Under the pieces are notes generated by a model. That model was not told the origin of the DNA, ran no database searches, and was given only the letters and a program-made list of their open reading frames with translations. A DNA stretch of 64,000 nt from Thalassotalea marina (GTDB taxonomy: Bacteria > Pseudomonadota > Gammaproteobacteria > Enterobacterales > Alteromonadaceae), in assembly GCF_014656435.1 (NCBI RefSeq), contig NZ_BNCK01000005.1, positions 1 to 64,000 of the forward strand. Reading direction: 5' to 3'. Shown in pieces: positions 1 to 8,466 of this stretch (the first letter of the stretch is position 1; every line of letters begins with the position of its first letter). A program made the position numbers and the translations under genes.

Positions 1-48
1 TAGGTCGATCCCACAATAAAAATCATGTAATTTGGTATAGAATTTCAT
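1..48 (-). CDS. IS110-family transposase, N-terminal fragment cut by window edge
   Basis: The minus strand encodes MKFYTKLHDFYCGIDL and then runs off the left edge. The FYCGIDL motif is the start of the DEDD (RuvC-like) catalytic domain of IS110-type transposases, where the Asp is the first catalytic acidic residue. An AGGAG ribosome binding site lies about 9 bases upstream of the ATG, which supports this start. The rest of the element lies outside the window. IS110 elements lack long terminal inverted repeats, so the end of the element on this side cannot be fixed by eye. Confidence 0.75.
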   Translation of the reverse strand, partial: MKFYTKLHDFYCGIDL

Positions 49-240
49 TGAGCTTTCTCCTTTTGGTTTGGTCGCCTAGAAGTTTAGCCAATGGTTAAAC
101 TTCGGGGAGAAGGTTCAATAAGTATCAAGGCAATTATGGATGGGACGTCTAAAGCTTGGATGGCGCTCATTCTTCGCTAATTTTAGCCAAGCTTAATACG
201 CCCCATATTGCGAGCGTTATATTTACAGGGAGTTCAAGAG
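49..240. other. Non-coding stretch between IS110 gene and cassette-like gene
   Basis: This is the upstream region of the transposase, probably including the element's terminal non-coding part, followed by a junction with the cassette-like gene. A GCGTTAT string at 214-220 sits shortly before the downstream gene. It is vaguely like the 3' end of an integron attC site but does not match the GTTRRRY consensus. No open reading frame of note is seen. Confidence 0.4.
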
Positions 241-791
241 TTGAATTGGGAAGATGTGTTTAAAATTATAACCGCTGTAATTACTTCTGTTGGTGCAGCT
301 GGTGTAATAATCTTTGGATTATCTAATTGGTTAGGCAAAGTTTGGGCTAACAGGATTTTAGAGAGAGAAAAAATGCTCTAAATAAGGAACTTGAAGCAAC
401 CAAAAGAGAACTAGATGTTTACAAAGAAACTTATATGCGTAGTCATAATGATAAAATAGTTATTTATCGCGCAGTAGTAGACGTAGTTTCTAAACTTTTA
501 TCTACCTTTGATTCAGTACAATCTGGCAGAACACCTATTGAGCAAGCTGCTCAAGCGTTTGATTTATTTAATGAACAACGAATGCAAACTTATGGTTATT
601 TAGCCATGTTAGCACCGCAATCGGCTATGGACGCTCATGATGATTTTATAGACCATTTAATGAAAATATCAGGGAATGAAGTGGGCTATGAATGGGCTGA
701 AGTAAGAGAGCTAGCTATCAAGTTTATAAATGAAGTTCGAATTGACATTGGTATTGATAAAACACCTATTTCATACAATGGAGATATGTAA
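241..791 (+). pseudogene. Cassette-type hypothetical protein gene, frameshifted
   Basis: From a TTG at 241 the sequence reads LNWEDVFKIITAV... with one hydrophobic segment (about residues 8-30) and a KVWANRILERE coiled-coil-like start, then stops at 379-381. Shifting frame by one base at the A-run 368-373 gives a continuous frame (NALNKELEATKRELDVYKETYMR...) that joins the 118-codon ORF starting at 435. One missing A in the homopolymer explains the break. The whole would be about 180 residues: membrane anchor, coiled coil and a helical C-terminal domain. The overall look resembles hypothetical proteins common in integron cassettes (from memory of such families). The 435-791 part may still be translated. 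No SD-like signal for programmed frameshifting was found. Confidence 0.6.
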
Positions 792-794
792 ATA

Positions 795-804
795 TAACAA
801 GGCC
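795..804 (+). other. attC-like 5' half-site (weak)
   Basis: TAACAAGGCC follows the stop codon of the frameshifted gene by three bases. This is the position and approximate sequence of the R''-L'' arm of integron attC sites. A matching 3' arm was not found before the next gene, so it would be a truncated relic. Compare the more complete site at 50983-51216, which begins TAACAACAAGGCG. Confidence 0.3.
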
Positions 805-851
805 ATTATGGTACTCAAAAGCCTGTCAGATAAAATTAAGTTAAGCTTTTT

Positions 852-1685
852 TCAATTTACAACAGTGTTTTGATGTTGTTTAGGTGTTACTCCCATCAAG
901 GCTTTAAAGTCTTTAATAAAATGTGCTTGATCGTAATAGTCTAAATCGACTGCAAGTTTTGTCCAATCAACGTGTTTATTGTTTTCAACTTGAGTTAACG
1001 CGTCATGTATACGAAATCGGTTAATGACCCACTTAGCACTAACACCAACATATTGGCTAAATAAACGTTGCAGCGCCCTATTATCTATCTGATAAAAATC
1101 ACATAAGTCATTAACCGACATAATACTTTTATTTGTCTCTATCCTATGCACCATCGGATTGACCAAGTTTACTTTGTCGTTAACAGACAACTGCCCAGAT
1201 AATACATCGGTAAACATCACAGACTCTAATTCACTCAATCTTTCTTCATCGATTGTCGAGTGTAAAAATGTCGTTTCTATTTGCTTTAAGGCACTACAGG
1301 TAGGGAAAAACTTAGCGATATCTTCTACCTGATTAACCAATGCTGACATAGCAACACCAGCTTTATAAGCAAACGGATAAAAACCAGCAGGTTTAAATTT
1401 TATCCCCAACACCTGCCCTTTTCCTGTCATCTTATGACTGTATTTTGTTTGGCAAATCCCTTGAATATGTGAAGCATTTTCAATAAATGTTAGGTGAGTG
1501 TTAGGGTGCGGAATCACCGATTGTGTATAGCTCTCGCCATCGGGTAATTGCCACTTCACTATCCAGTAATGCTCAACAATAGCTTCTAATGGCGATGAAG
1601 GATAAAATCTTTGAAGTGAAAAGTGTTGATGAAAATAAGCACTGTTAACAATGCCAACAGGTTGATCAGTTTTTATAGTTGTCAT
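852..1685 (-). CDS. AraC-family transcriptional regulator
   Basis: A 277-residue regulator. The N-terminal ~150 residues form a sensor-like domain (EHYWIVKWQLPDG..., GIKFKPAGFYPF) of the kind preceding AraC helix-turn-helix pairs in DUF6597-type regulators. The C-terminus carries two HTH units: the first around residues 190-225 (VNDLCDFYQIDNRALQRLF) and the second around 240-265 (LAVDLDYYDQAHFIKDFKALMGVTP), the latter being the AraC signature. It is divergent from the SRPBCC gene across an 83-base gap, which suggests it controls that neighbour. The ligand is unknown. Confidence 0.9.
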   Translation of the reverse strand: MTTIKTDQPVGIVNSAYFHQHFSLQRFYPSSPLEAIVEHYWIVKWQLPDGESYTQSVIPHPNTHLTFIENASHIQGICQTKYSHKMTGKGQVLGIKFKPAGFYPFAYKAGVAMSALVNQVEDIAKFFPTCSALKQIETTFLHSTIDEERLSELESVMFTDVLSGQLSVNDKVNLVNPMVHRIETNKSIMSVNDLCDFYQIDNRALQRLFSQYVGVSAKWVINRFRIHDALTQVENNKHVDWTKLAVDLDYYDQAHFIKDFKALMGVTPKQHQNTVVN

Positions 1686-1768
1686 TAAGATGTTGTCGCT
1701 TTTTTACAATATTTGCGTTAGCGCTTTATTTATCATACTCCCCAACTAACCCAAAACGGAAACTAAAA

Positions 1769-2194
1769 ATGTCGAAAACACGCCTAACAAAAAAATTTAA
1801 TACCAGTGCATCAACATTGTGGTCAATTTTGACCGAAGCTAAATACAGCCCAGACTATATGTTTAACTGCACGTTAAAAACAAGTTGGGAAGTTGGGGAA
1901 GACATCACTTGGCAAGGCGAATACCAAGGATACAAAGCGTTTCAACAAGGTAAAGTTTTGGCTTTTGAACCGATAAAAACCCTTAGCTATAGTACATTTG
2001 ATCCAAATACTGGCTTAAACGATGAAGCAATAAATTACATTCATGTGACCTATATTTTGTCCGAAACAGATGGCCATACAGAATTAGTGATTGAAAACGA
2101 AACCTTCGATGGTAACGAACAACGTATGGAACATATTCAACAAGGCTGGCTAATGGTTTTAGATAATTTGGAACAATTGATTAGGCTAAAGTAA
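1769..2194 (+). CDS. SRPBCC (START/AHSA1-like) family protein
   Basis: A 141-residue single-domain protein starting MSKTRLTKKFNTSASTLWSIL, with the helix-grip pattern of SRPBCC ligand-binding proteins: N-terminal strand and helix, TLKTSWEVGEDITWQGEY in the middle, and a long C-terminal helix (EHIQQGWLMVLDNLEQLI). The open frame extends upstream to 1679, but that part would overlap the AraC gene and gives a non-homologous cysteine-rich start, so the ATG at 1769 is chosen. It probably binds or senses a small hydrophobic ligand. Substrate unknown. Confidence 0.8.
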   Translation: MSKTRLTKKFNTSASTLWSILTEAKYSPDYMFNCTLKTSWEVGEDITWQGEYQGYKAFQQGKVLAFEPIKTLSYSTFDPNTGLNDEAINYIHVTYILSETDGHTELVIENETFDGNEQRMEHIQQGWLMVLDNLEQLIRLK

Positions 2195-2215
2195 CGTTAC
2201 TTAGCCTAATTGATC
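2175..2215. terminator. Long near-perfect palindrome spanning SRPBCC stop codon
   Basis: The arm ATTAGGCTAAAGTAAC is mirrored by GTTACTTAGCCTAAT with a single bulged base and almost no loop (centre at 2195/2196). It includes the end of the SRPBCC gene. There is no long T-run, but the position between convergent genes suits a bidirectional transcript end. Confidence 0.5.
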
Positions 2216-2218
2216 AAC

Positions 2219-2247
2219 TAGGGGCTCGTATTAGCTACTTGCCCCTA
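2219..2247. terminator. Hairpin between convergent genes
   Basis: TAGGGGC (2219-2225) pairs with GCCCCTA (2241-2247) across a 15-base loop, just downstream of yceI and of the SRPBCC gene. It has a GC-rich stem without a clear T-tract. Confidence 0.45.
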
Positions 2248-2255
2248 ACTTAGCG

Positions 2256-2843
2256 TTACTGCCTAACACCTTCAATGTGAATGGCTAATTCAACATGTGT
2301 AGATGCTGGGCCTAGGTTCGCATCAATGCCAAAATCGGCTAAGCCAATTTTAGTTGTACCACTAAAGCCGACACGGTAACCACCCCAAGGATCTTTCCCT
2401 TCACCAATTTTTTCAGCATTAATGGTGATTGTTTTAGTAACACCGTGCAAAGTTAAAGCGCCAATTACGTCTAACTTACCATCGCCTTTATCTACCACTT
2501 TACTGCTAACAAAACGAGCCGAACCAAACTTGCTGACGTCTAAATAATCATCGCTACGTAAATGTTTATCTCGTTCTACATGGTTTGAATTAATGCTTGT
2601 AGTGTCTACCGTCATTTCAATTTTAGACGCTGCAACATTGGCTGCATCATAGCTAAATTTTCCAGAGAACTTGTCGAAGCGGCCTGTAAGCCAGCTGTAA
2701 CCTAAGTGCTGAATTTTGAAGTTAACAGAAGCATGAGCACCGTCATAATCAACAACGTAATCGGCTGCACTTGCCATGGTTGACAACAAGGCTGAGCCAG
2801 CAATAGCTGACGATAACAACGCAGATTTCAAGAATTTATTCAT
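2256..2843 (-). CDS. yceI: YceI-family periplasmic protein
   Basis: A 195-residue protein with a signal peptide (hydrophobic core LLSSAIAGSALL, cleavage after MASA) and a YceI lipocalin-like barrel: YDGAHASVNFKIQHLGYSWL, RFDKFSG near the start, KIEMTVDTTSINSNHVERDKHL in the middle, and GALTLHGVTK. YceI proteins bind polyisoprenoid lipids in the periplasm. Its ATG overlaps the end of the cytochrome b561 gene by four bases, so the two are translated together. This pairing matches E. coli yceJ-yceI. Confidence 0.93.
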   Translation of the reverse strand: MNKFLKSALLSSAIAGSALLSTMASAADYVVDYDGAHASVNFKIQHLGYSWLTGRFDKFSGKFSYDAANVAASKIEMTVDTTSINSNHVERDKHLRSDDYLDVSKFGSARFVSSKVVDKGDGKLDVIGALTLHGVTKTITINAEKIGEGKDPWGGYRVGFSGTTKIGLADFGIDANLGPASTHVELAIHIEGVRQ

Positions 2844-3424
2844 AAATTTTCCTCGGTTTCCTTTTTAAAGGTTGTGTCTTTGTTACGACCGAGCATTCGA
2901 TTTAAGGTTTGGTCTTTGTCAATGAAGTGGTGTTTTAGTGCTGCGCCTGCATGTAATAGCACTAATACCATCAAACCATAAGCAAAATACTCGTGAATTT
3001 CCCCTGCTATATCTTCTTGATTTTCAACAAATGAACCCAGTGCTGGTACTTCAATTAAGCCAAATACTTCTATTGGGCGACCATCTGCTGTTGAAATTAA
3101 GTATCCGCTGAGCATGATAATAAACAAACCGACATACATTAGGTAATGTGCTGTATGCGCAAGTTTTTTTTCTAACGCAGAATGTTGCTCCAACGGAACA
3201 GGTTTTTGCTGAAAAACTCTAGCCAACACTCTAACTAACATCACGGTAAACAGCAAAATGCCCACACTTTTATGAATGTTAGGCGCCGTTTGATACCAAG
3301 TAGAATAATAATTTAAATCTACCATCCAGTAGCCCAGCGCAAACAAACCTACCACTGCAAGGGCAACTAACCAATGAATAATAATCGTCAATAAGCCGTA
3401 GCGAGTAGTAGTGTTTTTAATCAT
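2840..3424 (-). CDS. yceJ: Cytochrome b561-type membrane protein
   Basis: A 194-residue, four-helix membrane protein (YGLLTIIIHWLVALAVVGLF; NIHKSVGILLFTVMLVRVLA; YLMYVGLFIIMLSGYLI; YFAYGLMVLVLLHAGAALKHHF). His residues in helices 1, 2 and 4 are the expected haem b ligands. The family (PF01292) moves electrons in the inner membrane. It lies upstream of yceI in one operon with a 4-base overlap, suggesting a membrane electron carrier paired with a lipid-binding partner. E. coli yceJ is the nearest known analogue. Confidence 0.9.
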   Translation of the reverse strand: MIKNTTTRYGLLTIIIHWLVALAVVGLFALGYWMVDLNYYSTWYQTAPNIHKSVGILLFTVMLVRVLARVFQQKPVPLEQHSALEKKLAHTAHYLMYVGLFIIMLSGYLISTADGRPIEVFGLIEVPALGSFVENQEDIAGEIHEYFAYGLMVLVLLHAGAALKHHFIDKDQTLNRMLGRNKDTTFKKETEENL

Positions 3425-3883
3425 TCAAATATACTTGTGTTGTTAAATTCTGATAAGCAATGACTCAATATACTAATCAATTCATTGTTAACGATTAATA
3501 CGTTAATTGGATAAATTTAGTTTCCAAACTGCCACTAATAATTTAACGGCTTGATCTACTAAAAGACATATCTATTCGGTGAAACTGGTATATTTTAGGT
3601 TAAAGTTGCCCTTTTGAATTAACTCAACGATTGCGCGATTACGATAATTGAAAAGCAAAGCAACGCTTGAGTGCTGATTTTCACATCACTTTTCACTGAC
3701 AAAGTTTGTAAACACAAAAGAAACGTTATTTTTCAAATTGGTCTATACTTCTGAAAAATATCGAAGATTGATGAAAATACGATATTAACCAGTGTATTTT
3801 TTATTTTTAAAGTGGTCAGTTTGTTCAAAACAACCTGAATAACGGCATTGCCCTTACTGGACATCTATAGTTTTTAAAACAGA
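3425..3883. other. Gene-free stretch with an inverted repeat
   Basis: These 459 bases lie between the divergent cytochrome b561 gene and the first solute-binding protein. TTAACG (3488-3493) and CGTTAA (3501-3506) form a dyad with a 7-base spacer about 65 bases upstream of the cytochrome gene and could be an operator. No ORF or structured RNA was recognised in the rest. Confidence 0.4.
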
Positions 3884-4666
3884 GTGGTCAACATATTGAA
3901 GTTTGCTTTCACTGCCGTGTTATTGTGTATTTCAATAATAACTAAAGCACAAGAGCCCTATATTGTAGAGATATTGGCTGATGAACAATATCCCCCCTAT
4001 AGCTATGTTGAAGATGGAAAGCTAAAGGGTGTTTATATCAATTTAGTGACAAAAGCTGCACAACTACTGGCACCAACCTACCAAGTAAAGCTAGTAGCAA
4101 TGCCTTGGAAAAGAGCTTTGGCACAAATAGAAAATGGCAAAGCCTTTGCTATTCTACCCCCATATAAACATCCTGAGCTACGCCCTTTTATTTTCCCTTA
4201 CTCCACCCCTTTACATGAAGAAAATGTTGCGGTTTATTGTCATAGAAATTTTAATTTATCAATATTTTTTGAAGCAGAGTCTAAAAAACGGCCAGCAAAT
4301 TTAGGTATCAATTCCGGTTATATCATTTTAGATGACAAATACGTTGATGCTGTAGAAAACAACCGTATTGTGATCCGAGAAAACAAAAGTACACAGTCCA
4401 ACATTAAAAAATTGCTTAAAGGTCGTATCGATTGTTACGCAAATGACGAGCTCACTATTACATTTAGTTTAAAAGCGGAAAGTGCCAACACCTCAATTTA
4501 CAAGCTTTATGAAAAAAAAGACACTATTGGTGCCCATACTGCACATATTGGCTATAGCAACGTATTGCCAGAACAATTTCCATACAAGGCAGACTTTATA
4601 GAAAAAATGAATAGCGCTATTATGAATATTAAGGACGAGCATTCTATTGACAGTTTAATGGAGTAA
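3884..4666 (+). CDS. Periplasmic solute-binding protein family 3-like
   Basis: A 260-residue protein with an N-terminal signal peptide ending near ITKAQ and a type-2 periplasmic binding fold of the family-3 (amino-acid-like) group: EILADEQYPPYSYVEDGKLKG is the typical first strand and ligand loop, followed by AMPWKRALAQIENG. No permease or ATPase gene is nearby, so it is an orphan and may feed a sensor or a distant transporter. The start is uncertain: GTG at 3884, or TTG at 3896 which gives a tidier signal peptide. It is followed by a paralog 40 bases on. Confidence 0.8.
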   Translation: MVNILKFAFTAVLLCISIITKAQEPYIVEILADEQYPPYSYVEDGKLKGVYINLVTKAAQLLAPTYQVKLVAMPWKRALAQIENGKAFAILPPYKHPELRPFIFPYSTPLHEENVAVYCHRNFNLSIFFEAESKKRPANLGINSGYIILDDKYVDAVENNRIVIRENKSTQSNIKKLLKGRIDCYANDELTITFSLKAESANTSIYKLYEKKDTIGAHTAHIGYSNVLPEQFPYKADFIEKMNSAIMNIKDEHSIDSLME

Positions 4667-4706
4667 AACAACTTAAATTATCCCAAAATTACGGTAGCTA
4701 TGTTTT

Positions 4707-5417
4707 ATGAAAAAAGTGTTAGCGATTCTTTTCATGATGATCTCTTTAATCACTTACGGACAAGAAAAACTAAAAATAGTTACTGAACAATACCCGCCTT
4801 TTCAAACGGTTCTAGAAAACAATCAGGTATCAGGCAGCGCAACCAGCTTGGTTAAAGCACTGATGGCTCAAGCTGACATACCATATGACATTTTTGTTTA
4901 TCCATGGCCAAGAGCTTTAAAAGAATTAGAAAACACGCCGTCAGTGCTTTTATTTTCAATGATGAGACTTCCAGCCCGAGAAGCTAAATATCAGTGGATT
5001 GCGCCACTTTGTTCTGTGACTACATCTTTTTATCGCCTAGCCGATAGAAGTGACATAAAAATAGCTAGTTTAATTGACGCAAAATCCTATCGAATAGGCG
5101 TAGAGCTAGCCCAAGGTAAAAATGATTTTTTAGTTTCTCATGGCTTTATTGATAATTTAGTGCAAGCAAGTACCAATCATCAATTACGTAAAATGATGCA
5201 ATTTAATCGAATCGATCTGATTTTAATTTCAGACGACTATGCCCAATCCTTACCACCAGAAGAAAAAAGTGTAATCACTAAGATATTTACCATAGATGAT
5301 TTAACGCGAACACTATATTTGGTGGGTCACCTGAACATGGAACAAATGCTAAAGACTAAGCTCATTCATGCGTATCAAACGTTAAAAACAAATAATGCTT
5401 TTGAGTGCGATAAATAA
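4707..5417 (+). CDS. Periplasmic solute-binding protein family 3-like
   Basis: A 236-residue paralog of the preceding gene. It has a signal peptide (KKVLAILFMMISLITYG, cleavage after TYGQ) and then KIVTEQYPPFQTVLENNQVSG and VYPWPRALKELENTP, the same fold landmarks as its neighbour. Probably the two are co-transcribed. No transport partners lie nearby. The ligand cannot be deduced. A transcript end probably lies near 5440, where the downstream minus-strand gene also ends. Confidence 0.8.
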   Translation: MKKVLAILFMMISLITYGQEKLKIVTEQYPPFQTVLENNQVSGSATSLVKALMAQADIPYDIFVYPWPRALKELENTPSVLLFSMMRLPAREAKYQWIAPLCSVTTSFYRLADRSDIKIASLIDAKSYRIGVELAQGKNDFLVSHGFIDNLVQASTNHQLRKMMQFNRIDLILISDDYAQSLPPEEKSVITKIFTIDDLTRTLYLVGHLNMEQMLKTKLIHAYQTLKTNNAFECDK

Positions 5418-5438
5418 AAAGAGCTGCCAAAGCAGCCC
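5418..5438 (-). terminator. Rho-independent terminator for outer membrane protein gene
   Basis: Read on the minus strand, GGGCTGC-TTTG-GCAGCTC forms a 7-bp stem (one G-T pair) with a 4-base loop, followed directly by TTTTTATTT. It sits 27 bases past the stop codon of the minus-strand beta-barrel gene. Confidence 0.8.
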
Positions 5439-5464
5439 TTAACGATTAAGTGATTAAGCACTCA

Positions 5465-6169
5465 TTAAAAACGGTAATTCACGTAAACACCGGCGGTACG
5501 TTCATATCCATCATCTAAATCGTAGCCATTTTGCTTAGCGTCAAAGTTTGAATATCCGGCAAATACACCTAAATCCATACGTTTACTAAACGTGTAGTTC
5601 AATGCTAAATTGACTTCATCGGCATGACTTTGTTTAAAATCTTTCAAATCACGATAGGTATAGTTTGCTGCGAAAGTAACATCTTTAAATAAGTTTCGTT
5701 GCAGTCCAACAGAATAGCGGTATTCGTCTTTGTTTTTCAGGTGCTCTTCATCCCATTTTACATAACCTGCAGAAAACGTTGCTGCAAAGTCACGATTAAA
5801 GACATATTTACCTGTGATATCTGCACCTAAAGCTAATGCATCACCATTTAGTTTAGACTCATGATATCCACGGATACCAAAACCAGCAGTTAGCTCTAAA
5901 CCTGTTCCGTTATCCAATCTATCCCAAAATCTGTAGCGAATATCACCTAAGCTCAATGTTAAGTCATCTGTAAAACCGTACGCAGCATGAAAATTGATAT
6001 TACCTCTATCGTCATCTCCCTCTTCAACATATGCCACTGCGCCACCAACAGCAATAGTACCTTCAGTTAAAGTTATAGGTCTCAATACTGGATTTTTTGG
6101 ATAAACTGTTTCAGCTAAAACAGCAGATGAACTTAGAATAAGTGCGATTGTTAATAAAGTGCGTTTCAT
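5465..6169 (-). CDS. Outer membrane beta-barrel protein
   Basis: A 234-residue protein with a signal peptide (LLTIALILSSSAVLA|E) and alternating amphipathic strands (DLTLSLGDIRYRFWD, LELTAGFGIRGYHE, DEYRYSVGLQRNLF, EVNLALNYTFSKRMDLGVFAGY). It ends GVYVNYRF, and the C-terminal Phe is the signal for the BAM assembly machinery. About 8-10 strands are expected. No specific pore or enzyme family is recognised. A terminator follows immediately downstream. Confidence 0.8.
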   Translation of the reverse strand: MKRTLLTIALILSSSAVLAETVYPKNPVLRPITLTEGTIAVGGAVAYVEEGDDDRGNINFHAAYGFTDDLTLSLGDIRYRFWDRLDNGTGLELTAGFGIRGYHESKLNGDALALGADITGKYVFNRDFAATFSAGYVKWDEEHLKNKDEYRYSVGLQRNLFKDVTFAANYTYRDLKDFKQSHADEVNLALNYTFSKRMDLGVFAGYSNFDAKQNGYDLDDGYERTAGVYVNYRF

Positions 6170-6364
6170 AATATGTTTTCCTAATCATTATTAAAATGTC
6201 TAGGTGTATATTAAGCGCCTTGTACGTTTGAATCTTTTAGCTTTGTGTCGAGTAAATGTTTGCCGTTTGTCAGAATTTGTAAGCGCCTTTATAAAAATTG
6301 ATAAAAGCGCTGATTTACTGAGCTACATTCAGGTTAGGTTCAGTGTTTTGTCAGTTATTTTTGA

Positions 6365-6712
6365 CTATTTTGGCTCTAAAATTGAAGAATTAAACGACAC
6401 TCCATTCCAACCATAAATCATGAAGTTTCTAATATTTTGATGATCATCACCTGTTGGGTTTTGCATTACATCATTTCTGTAATATTGACCAAAACACGCT
6501 AAGGTTTGTTGCTCAGTTAAATCGTTAAGCTTGGCAAACGCAAAAATTTTACAAGAACCCTCATTAGTACCTGCAGCATTAACTAACTGACCATTGTTAA
6601 ATTCAGCAGGTTGATACTGGTAGTTATCAGCAATAACTTGCATCACCTCGTTAAATTCTATTGACTCAGGCGACGATTTGATTTTGCTGACTAATTGCTC
6701 AATTGACAACAT
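6365..6712 (-). CDS. HopJ type III effector-like protein
   Basis: A 115-residue protein matching the HopJ family (PF08888): IEFNEVMQVIADNYQYQPAEFNNG, AGTNEGSCKIFAFAKLNDLTEQQTLACFGQYYR and NIRNFMIYGWNGVSF are the family landmarks. Despite the name, most members are chromosomal genes of free-living marine bacteria with no secretion system nearby, as here. Function unknown. The start at MLSIEQL fits the family's usual length of about 110 residues. Confidence 0.88.
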   Translation of the reverse strand: MLSIEQLVSKIKSSPESIEFNEVMQVIADNYQYQPAEFNNGQLVNAAGTNEGSCKIFAFAKLNDLTEQQTLACFGQYYRNDVMQNPTGDDHQNIRNFMIYGWNGVSFNSSILEPK

Positions 6713-6884
6713 AGTATTTCTCTTTCCAAAATTTGACGGCTATTTTGCCGTGTTGCAGGGTAAATTACCAAGGCTAAATTTCTTCATCTAAACCGCAAAT
6801 TCGATCTCTCACTTCTATACTCATATCTTTTGTAATCACGTATACTATCGCTAACGTAATCACTTCGAATAAACTTGACTCTCT

Positions 6885-7304
6885 ATGACCCAAGAAAACC
6901 CTTATTTAAATAATCCACTTCACGGTACTAGCCTTTCAACTGTGTTAAATGAAATAGTTGACCACTATGGTTTTGCGCTACTTTATGCTTATTTAAATAT
7001 TAATTGTTTCAATAAAAACCCAAGCATTGCTGCTAGCATCAAGTTTCTTAAGAAAACCCAATGGGCGAGAGAAAAAGTTGAAGCTTTTTATTTGTATCAA
7101 TACAAAAACCTACCTCGCGCTAGCGATAGCGAATTTGAAAAGCCACCAAGAGAACGTATCATTCCTGAAGGCATTGTCCCTAAAGAGCCAGCTGAACTAA
7201 GCTTTGAAGACGCGGAGCAGCTTCGTGTTAAGAAGGCAAAAAAAGCATTAGCTCATCAGACAAAAAAATCAGGTGGCAAAGCTAACCCTTGGGGTAATTA
7301 CTAA
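6885..7304 (+). CDS. VF530-family DNA-binding protein
   Basis: A 139-residue protein. The N-terminal ~75 residues ([33 protein letters not shown]...[18 protein letters not shown]) match the VF530 family (PF09905, DUF2132), a small helical double-stranded DNA-binding fold first described from Vibrio fischeri. The C-terminal tail is basic and low-complexity ([15 protein letters not shown]), which would favour nucleic-acid binding. A strong bidirectional terminator separates it from the convergent LysR gene. Confidence 0.85.
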   Translation: MTQENPYLNNPLHGTSLSTVLNEIVDHYGFALLYAYLNINCFNKNPSIAASIKFLKKTQWAREKVEAFYLYQYKNLPRASDSEFEKPPRERIIPEGIVPKEPAELSFEDAEQLRVKKAKKALAHQTKKSGGKANPWGNY

Positions 7305-7310
7305 TTCAAT

Positions 7311-7345
7311 AACATACAGCGTAAATCAACTAAGCGCTGTATGTT
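7311..7345. terminator. Bidirectional terminator
   Basis: AACATACAGCG (7311-7321) pairs perfectly with CGCTGTATGTT (7335-7345). On the plus strand the stem is followed by TTATT; on the minus strand the stem starts right at the LysR stop. It fits the transcript end of both convergent genes. Confidence 0.8.
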
Positions 7346-8311
7346 TTATTCCTTTGGAAATGACACCAGAGATTGATAATTTTCTGCCCAAGTGTGGTGT
7401 GTTGTTTCTTTTTGCTGAGCTAACCAATTCGTTAAAAAATCAATAAATACACGTACTTTACTTGGTAAATATTCTCGTTTAGGGTAAATCGCAAAAACAC
7501 CATTTTCGTGCTCTGGTGGACGAAAACTGGGAAATAATGACACCAACTCGCCACTTTCTAAGCCATTTTTCGCTAAAAAATGGGGAAGTTGGGCAAAACC
7601 AAACCCATCAATACACATGTTTGCCATTGATTCTCCATCGTCGGTCACGTGATCACGCTTTAATTCGACATATTGATAATCACCATTGGCATCTGGCAGA
7701 AAAACAGGCTGTAATTGTTGAGTTTCTTTAATGCGAAAGCCGATCCATTGATGGTGCTCGAATTCAGCTGCACAACTTGGCGTGCCATGTTGTTGCAAAT
7801 AACTTGGCGAGGCACAGATCATAAAGTCCATAGGGCTCAACCTTCGCGCCACTAAACGACTATCTTTGACATATCCTGTGCGCAGCGCCACATCAATTTC
7901 CTGCTCAATAATATCAACGTGTAAATCATTAATATCGAGCGATATTTGAATATCAGGGTATTGCTGACAAAATGCTTTTAACATTGGACGTAAATACAAG
8001 TGACCGTAACAAACCGCGGCACTAATTTTTAATTGTCCTGAAGGAAAATCGTTTAGCTGCTTTAACTCCCCTTCACAGTGGTTAATGTCTAACATAGCCT
8101 TGCGCACCGTTTCAGCGTAACGCTGGCCAGCTTGCGTTATACGTAGCTGACGAGTTGAGCGTTGGAACAAGGTTAACTGCAATTGCGACTCTAACCGAGC
8201 GATGGCTTTACTAATGGTTGAAGGATCAGTCTTACATAACCTAGCAGCTGCAGCAAAACTGCCACTATCACACGTTGCTAGAAACATTTCTAATGAGCGT
8301 AGCTTATCCAT
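7346..8311 (-). CDS. LysR-family transcriptional regulator
   Basis: A 321-residue LysR regulator. The winged HTH is at residues 1-60 (MDKLRSLEMFLATCDSGSFAAAARLCKTDPSTISKAIARLE...), followed by a two-lobed effector-binding domain (GQLKISAAVCYGHLYLRPML, DVALRTGYVKDSRLVARRL). It is divergent from the MFS/AhpD-like/SCO operon with a perfect palindrome between them, so it most likely regulates that operon and itself. Inducer unknown. Confidence 0.93.
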   Translation of the reverse strand: MDKLRSLEMFLATCDSGSFAAAARLCKTDPSTISKAIARLESQLQLTLFQRSTRQLRITQAGQRYAETVRKAMLDINHCEGELKQLNDFPSGQLKISAAVCYGHLYLRPMLKAFCQQYPDIQISLDINDLHVDIIEQEIDVALRTGYVKDSRLVARRLSPMDFMICASPSYLQQHGTPSCAAEFEHHQWIGFRIKETQQLQPVFLPDANGDYQYVELKRDHVTDDGESMANMCIDGFGFAQLPHFLAKNGLESGELVSLFPSFRPPEHENGVFAIYPKREYLPSKVRVFIDFLTNWLAQQKETTHHTWAENYQSLVSFPKE

Positions 8312-8361
8312 AATTTGTCTATTTCATCTCATAAAGTGTTTTTACTATAACAGCTAGCATT

Positions 8362-8378
8362 CATGAATAGTATTCATG
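8362..8378. promoter_or_regulatory. Palindromic operator in LysR/MFS intergenic region
   Basis: CATGAAT-AGT-ATTCATG is a perfect 7+3+7 dyad between the divergent LysR and MFS genes. Its inner portion contains the T-N11-A pattern expected of a LysR-type site. Binding is inferred. Confidence 0.55.
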
Positions 8379-8466
8379 GCACTTTGGAATTTCAGGATAT
8401 TTTTCTTGCATTAAACCCAACCTAAAATATTACCGATCATTTAATTGTTAGTCATTTAGAGGACAC

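Noticed and set aside
368..373. Programmed -1 frameshift in the cassette-type gene
   Set aside because: The A-run does not fit the X-XXY-YYZ slippery pattern in the zero frame (last codon ATG), and no downstream structure was seen. A simple base loss is more likely.
6204..6416. 70-codon plus-strand ORF
   Set aside because: Overlaps the 3' end of the HopJ-like gene, has no ribosome site and no protein-like pattern. Taken as a chance frame.
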